A stretch of DNA of 19,855 nucleotides, taken from contig UQPP01000034.1 in the NCBI GenBank assembly GCA_900543025.1, forward strand, positions 1 through 19,855, written 5' to 3'. The translations under genes and the position numbers were made by a program. Under the pieces are notes generated by a model. The model saw only the letters and a list, made by a program, of their open reading frames with translations, did not search any database and had not been told where the DNA came from. Positions 14,172 to 19,855 of this stretch are shown here, piece by piece (the first letter of the stretch is position 1; each line of letters begins with the position of its first letter). The DNA comes from an uncultured Collinsella sp. (GTDB lineage Bacteria; Actinomycetota; Coriobacteriia; Coriobacteriales; Coriobacteriaceae).

Positions 14172-15515
14172 ATGAGCGAACCCCTGCGCACCGTGAACGT
14201 CGGTCTGATCGGTCTGGGAACCGTCGGCGGCGGCGTGGCCCGTCTGATCAAGAGCCACCACGATGAGTACCTGGCAGCCTACGGCATCGACCTTAAGCTG
14301 ACCCGCGCCTGCGCGCTTGCCTGGGAGCAGGCCGAAGCCGCCGGTATTGAGCGCGAGGCCTTTACGAGCGACTGGCACGACGTCGTCACCGACCCCGCCG
14401 TCGATATCGTCGTCGAGCTCATCGGCGGCGAGCACCCCGCGACCGAAATCTTCACCACCGCCTTCGAGAACGGCAAGCACGTCGTCTCTGCCAACAAGGC
14501 CCTGCTGGGCCGTCATGTCGAGACGCTCGCCGAGAAGGCGCGCGCGTGCGGCGTGCAGATTAAGTGCGAGGCCAGCTGCGGCGGTGGCATCCCCATTGTC
14601 AGCACGCTCGAGCACGACCTGGTGGGCAACAAGATCCTGACCATCGCTGGCATCCTCAACGGCACCACCAACTACATCCTGTCGCGCATGGACGCCGAGG
14701 GCGCCGATTACGCTGACGTGCTCGCCGACGCCCAGGCAAAGGGCTATGCCGAGGCCGACCCGTCCGCCGACGTCGACGGCTTCGACGCCGCCAGCAAGAC
14801 GGCAATCCTCGCTTCCATCGGCTTTGGCACCCGCGTGACCACCGACGATGTCTACCAGCAGGGTATCCGTACCATCGGCGCCGAGGACATTGCCCAGGCC
14901 CGCGAGCTCGGCTACACCATCAAGCTGCTGGGCATCGCACGCAACACCGAAGCCGGCGTCGACGTCCGCGTGCATCCCACGCTGATCCCCGCCGACCACA
15001 TGCTTGCCAAGGTCAACGGCGCCATGAACGCTGTCTACGTGGTAGGCGACGCCGTGGGCGAGACCATGTTCTACGGCGCTGGCGCAGGCTCCTTCCCCAC
15101 CGCGAGCGCCGTCGTGGGCGATATCCTATCGCTCTCCGAGCAGATCAGCCGCGGCGTGGCTCCGCTGCCCGAGATTGAGCCCTATGGTCACAACCTCGCC
15201 TTTAAGCCCATGGACGAACTCCAGACCAAGTACTATGTGCGCCTGAAGGTCGCCGACCGCGTAGGTGCCCTGTCCGAGACGGTCGACATCTTTGCCAAGC
15301 ACAACATCTCGATCTCGCTCATCAACCAGGTCGAGGACGGCAAGTCGGGCGTCAGCGATGCCTGCTCGGTCATCTTCCTGACGCACCGCGCGCTCGAGAA
15401 GGACGTCCAGGCTGCCGCCGCGGAGCTTGCCAGCGTCGACTGCGTGGCCGAGGTCGCCAACGTCCTGCGCATCGAGGACGTCGAGGCCTGGACCGAAGGC
15501 GTCATGACCAACTAG
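14172..15515 (+). CDS. hom: Homoserine dehydrogenase with C-terminal ACT domain
   Basis: This enzyme reduces aspartate-4-semialdehyde to homoserine with NAD(P)H, the branch point to threonine and methionine. The 447-residue length is standard for the stand-alone, ACT-containing form. Visible features: Rossmann glycine motif GLIGLGTVGGGV (11-22), ANKAL (107-111), the signature NGTTNYIL (163-170), and EADPSADVDGFDAASK (194-209) carrying the acidic and Lys residues of the active site. An ACT domain from about 355 (YYVRLKVADRVGALSETV) suggests feedback control, typically by threonine. The ATG has AGGAG seven bases upstream. It is monocistronic with its own terminator; no thrB or thrC is adjacent here. 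Confidence 0.97.
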   Translation: MSEPLRTVNVGLIGLGTVGGGVARLIKSHHDEYLAAYGIDLKLTRACALAWEQAEAAGIEREAFTSDWHDVVTDPAVDIVVELIGGEHPATEIFTTAFENGKHVVSANKALLGRHVETLAEKARACGVQIKCEASCGGGIPIVSTLEHDLVGNKILTIAGILNGTTNYILSRMDAEGADYADVLADAQAKGYAEADPSADVDGFDAASKTAILASIGFGTRVTTDDVYQQGIRTIGAEDIAQARELGYTIKLLGIARNTEAGVDVRVHPTLIPADHMLAKVNGAMNAVYVVGDAVGETMFYGAGAGSFPTASAVVGDILSLSEQISRGVAPLPEIEPYGHNLAFKPMDELQTKYYVRLKVADRVGALSETVDIFAKHNISISLINQVEDGKSGVSDACSVIFLTHRALEKDVQAAAAELASVDCVAEVANVLRIEDVEAWTEGVMTN

Positions 15516-15546
15516 TTCGGTTTACACCCCACAACGCATTTGCTCG

Positions 15547-15586
15547 AAGGGCTCCCGTCTGGTCTTGGACGGGAGCCCTTTTATTT
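15547..15586 (+). terminator. Intrinsic terminator after hom
   Basis: A perfect 13-bp stem (15547-15559 with 15568-15580) with an 8-nt loop is followed by TTATTTG. It lies 32 bp after the hom stop. Confidence 0.9.
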
Positions 15587-15627
15587 GCACGCTCGGGGCG
15601 CATTGACGCGATCCGCGTTTGAACAAT

Positions 15628-15656
15628 TTGACCGTTCGGTGTCAACCAGGGATACC
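15628..15656 (+). promoter_or_regulatory. Candidate promoter for the SDR gene
   Basis: TTGACC (15628-15633) and GATACC (15651-15656) are separated by exactly 17 bp. The -35 is good and the -10 weak. The start of the SDR gene is 83 bp downstream. Confidence 0.4.
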
Positions 15657-15738
15657 GCTCACCGATAAGCAGACATGTTTGCTTTTGTCCGCCGCTATCC
15701 TGTGCTGCGTACGTCCACCCCCGAAGAATGGAGGCACC

Positions 15739-16488
15739 ATGTTGCTCGAGGGCAAGAAAGCAATCATCACCGGAGGCACGCGCGGTATCGGCTATGCCAT
15801 CGCCTGCCGCTTTATCGAGGAGGGTGCCACCGTCACCGTCTTTGGCTCGCGTCAGGAGACCGCCGATGCGGCCGTTGAGAAGCTGACAGCCGTCTATCCC
15901 GACGCCAAGGTCTGGGGTCGCTCCTGCGACCTCACCTCACTCGAAGCCGTGACCGAGGCCTTTACCCAGGCTGCAGCCGATATGGGCGGTCTCGATACGG
16001 TCGTCAACAACGCCGGAATCTCCCAGCGCTCACCCCTTTTGGACTATACAGCCGAGGAGTTCGCCAAAGTTATGGACCTCAACGTCGTCGCCGTCTTTAA
16101 CGGTCACCAGGCTGCCGCCAAGATCATGACCGAGGCCGGCCACGGCGGCACCATCACTACCACAAGCTCGATGGTCGCCAAGTACGGCCAGCCCTCTGGC
16201 GTCGGCTACCCCACGTCTAAGTTTGCCGTCAACGGCATGGTCCAGTCGCTCTCGCGCGAGCTCGCCCCCATGGGCATTCGCGTCAACGCCGTTGCCCCAG
16301 GCGTAACCAAGACCGATATGGTCGCCAACCTGCCCGAAGAGGTCATCAAGCCCATCATCGCCACTATTCCGCTCGGTCGCATGGGCGAGCCCGAGGACGT
16401 TGCCAACGCCTTCGTTTTCCTTGCGAGCGACATGTCCTCCTATGTCACGGGCGCCATCCTCCCCGTCGACGGGGCAGCCCGCTCCTAA
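15739..16488 (+). CDS. Short-chain dehydrogenase/reductase (SDR family, classical type)
   Basis: This 249-residue NAD(P)-dependent oxidoreductase shows the classical SDR pattern: cofactor motif TGGTRGIG (11-18), NNAG (90-93), Asn115 in DLNV, Ser144, and the catalytic Tyr157/Lys161 in YPTSK. The C-terminal SSYVTGAILPVDGA (233-246) is typical of the FabG/gluconate 5-dehydrogenase/glucose dehydrogenase group. The substrate cannot be assigned; a FabG role is less likely because no fatty-acid synthesis genes are nearby. I chose the ATG at 15739, with GGAGG only 4 bases upstream; the longer frame from 15619 adds about 40 residues not typical for the family. It is monocistronic and shares a terminator with the convergent antiporter. 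Confidence 0.92.
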   Translation: MLLEGKKAIITGGTRGIGYAIACRFIEEGATVTVFGSRQETADAAVEKLTAVYPDAKVWGRSCDLTSLEAVTEAFTQAAADMGGLDTVVNNAGISQRSPLLDYTAEEFAKVMDLNVVAVFNGHQAAAKIMTEAGHGGTITTTSSMVAKYGQPSGVGYPTSKFAVNGMVQSLSRELAPMGIRVNAVAPGVTKTDMVANLPEEVIKPIIATIPLGRMGEPEDVANAFVFLASDMSSYVTGAILPVDGAARS

Positions 16489-16532
16489 AGGTCGAAAGTT
16501 TCGGCTTCGAACCTCAACAGAGTTCAACGCAA

Positions 16533-16580
16533 AAGGCGCGCTGTCCGCATCAACCGCAGGCAGCGCGCCTTCTATTATTT
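16533..16580. terminator. Bidirectional terminator between SDR gene and antiporter
   Basis: An 11-bp perfect stem (AAGGCGCGCTG 16533-16543 with CAGCGCGCCTT 16561-16571) and a 17-nt loop lie between two convergent genes. T-rich sequence follows on the plus strand (TTCTATTATTT), and a TTTT run follows on the minus strand, so it can serve both. Confidence 0.85.
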
Positions 16581-16609
16581 GGACGGAACCCGTATCCCGA
16601 CATTCCTTG

Positions 16610-18172
16610 CTACTTGCCGTCGTCGTCCTGGGCTTCATCGCGCGCGTAGAGCTCCAGCATGCGGCGGCGGTATTCGTGTACGGCGAGCTTGGCGCGCTCC
16701 AGACGGCGACGCTCGCGCGGAGTCAGCTCGGACGGGTCGATCTCATCACCATAGGTCTTATCGGCAAGAAGATGCGCCGCGTCCACGATGCGGGCATCGA
16801 TGTGGCCGCTCGCCGCCTCGGCGGAAAGACGCTCGGCAATCGTATCGAGCGTAGGCAGGCCCTCAAATACGCGACCGTGTCCATGCGAGGTCAGCAGCTC
16901 GTGCTCGCGCGCGAGCAGGCTCGCCAAATCGTGATGGGCGCGCAGGATGTCGAGCGCATCGGATGGATGCTCGGCAACCTCTGCCACGGCGGCGACCGGT
17001 GCGGCGTCGACCACGCGGTAGAAGAGCTGCGCGAGCAATGGCATCAAGAACACCGTGATGGCGCCGGCGGCAACCATGACCGACGCAATATCTTGCGATA
17101 GCGCGCCCGCGTTGACGGCAACGCTCGTCACGGCGACGATAATCGGCAGCGCCGTAGTGCAGTAAAGCGCCACGGTAATGCGACCATACGCCGACACATC
17201 GCGCGTCGCGGGACAAATGCTCATAGAAATAAGAATGGGCACGGCACGAATAATCAACAACGCCACGATAAAGCCCACGAGCAGACCCGGGCGCGACGCC
17301 ACTGCCGTCAAGTCGATCTTTGCGCCCGATACGGTAAAGAACACCGGAATCAAAAAGCCGTAGGCAAGACCGTCGAGCTTGGTCTCGAGCGTATGGTTGC
17401 CCTCGGGGATGATAAAGCGCAAGACAAAGCCGGCGGCAAATGAACCCAACACGATATCGAGGTCAAAGATGGCAGAGAACGCCACGAGCGTGACCAGGAT
17501 GAGCACCGTCAGGCGCACGAAGGTCTGCGACGTGGTGTCGGCGCGTTCCTCGACAAACGAAAAGAAGCGGCTGCCGACGCGCCTGGAACGACTTGGGACC
17601 ACGGCCAGCAGCACGCAGACCACAGCAAACAGGCCGAGAATCACGAGCGTCTGGATGCCGGTGCGGGCAGACAGCAGCACCGACATGGCGAGCACGGGAC
17701 CGAGCTCGCCCCAGGTGCCATACGCGAGAATCGAGTCGCCAACGCGCGTGCCGGTGAGCGAGCGCTCACGCATGATGGGCACAAGCGTGCCGAGCGCCGT
17801 GGAAGTAAGGGCGAGCGTCACGGCGATACCGTCGAAATGGCTGACCGAGAACCACGGGGTAAAGCGCACGGCAAGCCAGGCGATACAAAATGTGACAGCC
17901 CACGTGGCCATACCGTAGCGGCCCTCGACGCCCGTGATGTTCTTGGGATCGATCTCAAAGCCGGCAAGCAGGAACAAAAATGCCAGACCGAGCTCTGACA
18001 CGAGCGAGACCTCGGCATCTACATGGATGACGCCGAGCATATGGGGTCCCAGCACCGCGCCGAACACGAGCAAAAAGACCGTTTCGGGAACGGGCTTTCC
18101 GGGAATCGCCGAGGCGATGAAGGGGCTTGCAAAGGCCACGAGCGCGATGATGGCGAGTGAAACGAATGCCAT
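16610..18172 (-). CDS. CPA2-type cation:proton antiporter (Na+/H+ or K+/H+ exchanger family)
   Basis: This 520-residue protein has about twelve hydrophobic segments up to residue 390 (PF00999-type fold) and then a soluble, charged, helical tail of about 130 residues. Recognisable pieces are FLFLLAGFEIDPK (65-77), LALTSTALGTLVPIMRER (119-136) and PVFFTVSGAKID (276-287). At the position where Kef-type exchangers have a Gln-Asp pair in the core helix this protein has Gly-Glu (GTWGELGP, 152-159), so Glu156 is the likely ion/proton site. The tail is not a TrkA-N/RCK domain: no Rossmann glycine motif is seen. It has a His-rich patch (413-432) and ends highly charged. The expected role is cytoplasmic pH or monovalent cation homeostasis; the ion is not determinable. 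The ATG at 18172 has AAAGG seven bases upstream. Confidence 0.88.
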   Translation of the reverse strand: MAFVSLAIIALVAFASPFIASAIPGKPVPETVFLLVFGAVLGPHMLGVIHVDAEVSLVSELGLAFLFLLAGFEIDPKNITGVEGRYGMATWAVTFCIAWLAVRFTPWFSVSHFDGIAVTLALTSTALGTLVPIMRERSLTGTRVGDSILAYGTWGELGPVLAMSVLLSARTGIQTLVILGLFAVVCVLLAVVPSRSRRVGSRFFSFVEERADTTSQTFVRLTVLILVTLVAFSAIFDLDIVLGSFAAGFVLRFIIPEGNHTLETKLDGLAYGFLIPVFFTVSGAKIDLTAVASRPGLLVGFIVALLIIRAVPILISMSICPATRDVSAYGRITVALYCTTALPIIVAVTSVAVNAGALSQDIASVMVAAGAITVFLMPLLAQLFYRVVDAAPVAAVAEVAEHPSDALDILRAHHDLASLLAREHELLTSHGHGRVFEGLPTLDTIAERLSAEAASGHIDARIVDAAHLLADKTYGDEIDPSELTPRERRRLERAKLAVHEYRRRMLELYARDEAQDDDGK

Positions 18173-18199
18173 GTGATGCCTTTCTCTTGTTTGCGCATC

Positions 18200-18208
18200 A
18201 CTGTAGCA
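18200..18208 (-). promoter_or_regulatory. Candidate extended -10 for the antiporter
   Basis: On the minus strand TGCTACAGT, a TGn-extended -10 of the TACAGT type, lies 28 bp upstream of the antiporter ATG and would give a very short leader. No clear -35 is seen. Confidence 0.25.
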
Positions 18209-18241
18209 CCCTCGCCGTCCTCAACGCGCCGCGAGCTGTCG

Positions 18242-18247
18242 TATCAT
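18242..18247 (+). promoter_or_regulatory. Candidate -10 box for purL
   Basis: TATCAT (5 of 6 consensus) lies about 110 bp upstream of the purL ATG, with no convincing -35. The leader in between contains a repeated CGACCGC (about 18277 and 18303), but I do not recognise a purine, ZTP or other riboswitch fold. Confidence 0.35.
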
Positions 18248-18356
18248 AGTGAGGTTTACAAACATGTGGCTCAAGGCGACCGCAGGGCAGACCCCGCAAA
18301 CCGACCGCTGCCGCATACCGTACCGTACGCCCAACCGATCAGGAAGGCAGGAACCA

Positions 18357-19855
18357 ATGGTCTCTCGTATCTACGTGGAGAAGAAACCCGGGTTCGACGT
18401 CGAGGCTCAGCAGCTCAAGGGCGAGCTGACCGAGATTCTCGGCATCAAGGGCATCGAGGCCCTGAGGATCATCAACCGCTACGACGTCGAGGGCATCGAC
18501 GATGAGCTTTTCCGCTCCTGCGTGCCTACCGTCTTTAGCGAGCCCCAGGTCGATGTGACCTACGACGAGCTCCCCGCAAGCGATGGCGCCGTCTTTGCCG
18601 TCGAATTCCTGCCTGGCCAGTTTGACCAGCGCGCCGACTCCGCCAGCGAGTGCGTGCAGCTCATCAGCCAGGGCGAGCGCCCCGCCGTGCGTTCTGCCAA
18701 GGTCTATATGATCTCGGGCGCCCTGGACGAGGCCGCCATCGAGGCCATCAAGCACTACGTGGTGAACCCCGTCGAGGCGCGCATCGCCTCGCTCGACCTG
18801 CCCGAGACGCTGTACATGGAGACCCCCGAGCCCCAACCCGTCGAGGTGCTCGACGGCTTCCGCGAGCTCGACGAGGCCGGCCTTGCCGCCTTTATCGCCG
18901 ATCGCGGCCTTGCCATGGACGAGGCGGACATCGCCTTCTGCCAGCAGTACTTCCGCGATGAGGATCGCGACCCCACCATCACCGAGATCCGCGTGATCGA
19001 CACCTATTGGTCCGACCACTGCCGCCACACCACCTTCGGCACCGTCCTAGATGACGTGACGATCGACGACGCCGTGGTGCAGCAGGCCTTCGACCGCTAC
19101 ATGGAGATGCGCCACGAGCTCGGTCGCGACGCCAAGCCCGTCTGCCTCATGGACATGGGCACCATCGGCGCCAAGTACCTCAAGAAGACCGGCGTCATGA
19201 CCGATGTCGATGAGTCCGAGGAGATCAACGCCTGCACCGTCAAGGTAAAGGTCGATGTCGATGGTGAGGACCAGGACTGGCTGTTCCTCTTTAAGAACGA
19301 GACCCATAACCACCCGACCGAGATCGAGCCCTTCGGCGGTGCCGCCACCTGCGTGGGCGGCGCCATCCGCGACCCGCTCTCGGGCCGCAGCTATGTGTAC
19401 CAAGCTATGCGCGTCACCGGCGCCGGCGACCCCACCGTCCCGGTTTCCGAGACGCTCGAGGGCAAGCTGCCGCAGCGCAAACTCGTGACCACTGCAGCCG
19501 CCGGCTACTCCAGCTACGGCAACCAGATCGGTCTTGCCACCGGCCAGGTCAACGAGCTCTATCACCCCGGTTACGTGGCCAAGCGCATGGAGGTTGGCGC
19601 TGTCGTGGGCGCTACCCCGGCAAACCACGTTCGTCGCGAGTGCCCCGCCCCCACCGACAAGATCATCCTGCTGGGTGGCCGCACCGGCCGTGACGGCATC
19701 GGTGGCGCCACCGGTTCCTCCAAGACCCAGAACACCGAGTCCATCGAGACCTCGGGTGCCGAAGTCCAGAAGGGCAACGCCCCGGTCGAGCGTAAACTGC
19801 AGCGTCTGTTCCGCCGCGGCGATGCCTGCCGTCTGATCAAGCGCTGCAACGACTT
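18357..19855 (+). CDS. purL: Phosphoribosylformylglycinamidine synthase PurL, large type, 3' part outside the window
   Basis: This enzyme converts FGAR to FGAM with ATP and glutamine in purine synthesis. The 499 residues seen are the N-terminal part of the large, single-chain form (about 1200-1300 residues with the glutaminase domain at the C-terminus). Motifs: a PurS-like start (VSRIYVEKKPGFDVEAQQL), the family hallmark WSDHCRHT (218-225), and the ATP/FGAR-binding segment KNETHNHPTEIEPFGGAAT (313-331), followed by the GGRTGRDGIGGAT region. Because the chain has a PurS-like N-terminus before the PurL core, a separate purS should not be needed; the glutaminase domain is expected beyond the edge. 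The ATG at 18357 follows GGAAGGCAGG, with AGG placed about 6 bases upstream. It is transcribed divergently from the antiporter. Confidence 0.95.
   Translation, partial: MVSRIYVEKKPGFDVEAQQLKGELTEILGIKGIEALRIINRYDVEGIDDELFRSCVPTVFSEPQVDVTYDELPASDGAVFAVEFLPGQFDQRADSASECVQLISQGERPAVRSAKVYMISGALDEAAIEAIKHYVVNPVEARIASLDLPETLYMETPEPQPVEVLDGFRELDEAGLAAFIADRGLAMDEADIAFCQQYFRDEDRDPTITEIRVIDTYWSDHCRHTTFGTVLDDVTIDDAVVQQAFDRYMEMRHELGRDAKPVCLMDMGTIGAKYLKKTGVMTDVDESEEINACTVKVKVDVDGEDQDWLFLFKNETHNHPTEIEPFGGAATCVGGAIRDPLSGRSYVYQAMRVTGAGDPTVPVSETLEGKLPQRKLVTTAAAGYSSYGNQIGLATGQVNELYHPGYVAKRMEVGAVVGATPANHVRRECPAPTDKIILLGGRTGRDGIGGATGSSKTQNTESIETSGAEVQKGNAPVERKLQRLFRRGDACRLIKRCND

Noticed and set aside
15619..15738. 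N-terminal extension of the SDR protein from the upstream ATG
   Set aside because: The 40 extra residues precede the normal SDR start (MLLEGKKAIITGG), lack a ribosome site and overlap the candidate promoter.
18257..18356. Possible purine-type riboswitch in the purL leader
   Set aside because: The leader has a direct repeat of CGACCGC and a small palindrome but none of the conserved core sequences of the purine, ZTP or preQ1 classes that I can recognise.

Overview
The window reads as chromosomal DNA from a GC-rich actinobacterium, most likely a gut Coriobacteriia member such as Collinsella. That placement is an inference from base composition, GC-rich codon use and overall gene character; no rRNA or other marker gene is present. 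No tRNA, rRNA, CRISPR array, transposase, integrase or phage gene was seen. Most of the window is housekeeping or metabolic sequence.

Left part (1-5855): a leftward operon with an unusually large recJ (DHH/DHHA1/OB exonuclease fused to a complete superfamily-2 helicase) followed after 15 bp by rel, a bifunctional (p)ppGpp synthetase/hydrolase that runs off the left edge. A perfect TATAAT -10 box lies about 110 bp upstream of recJ.

Middle-left (5856-8536): a rightward BASS-family (bile acid:sodium symporter-like) transporter converges on a leftward two-gene unit made of cutC and a GalT/HIT-like protein (DUF4931 type), whose start is coupled to the cutC stop. Upstream of cutC is a 69-bp near-perfect inverted repeat lying directly against a strong 16-bp-stem terminator.

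Centre (8537-13400): a complete leftward branched-chain/hydrophobic amino acid ABC importer operon, livK (lipoprotein binding protein), livH and livM (permeases), livG and livF (ATPases). Two hairpins separate livK from livH, and the last four genes are tightly packed or overlapping. About 270 bp upstream of livK lies a second, shrunken livK copy with two in-frame internal deletions, evidence of an old tandem duplication.

Right part (13970-19855): hom (homoserine dehydrogenase with ACT domain) with its own terminator, an SDR oxidoreductase, a convergent CPA2-type cation:proton antiporter sharing a bidirectional terminator with the SDR gene, and the 5' part of a large-type purL (FGAM synthase) running off the right edge.

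No clearly new multi-gene system is evident. The items most worth a second look are the RecJ-helicase fusion and its C-terminal tail, the inverted-repeat element at 8420-8488, the BASS transporter with altered sodium-site residues, the cysteine-rich CutC coupled to a GalT-like enzyme, and the livK remnant with its deletion junction on a short repeat.
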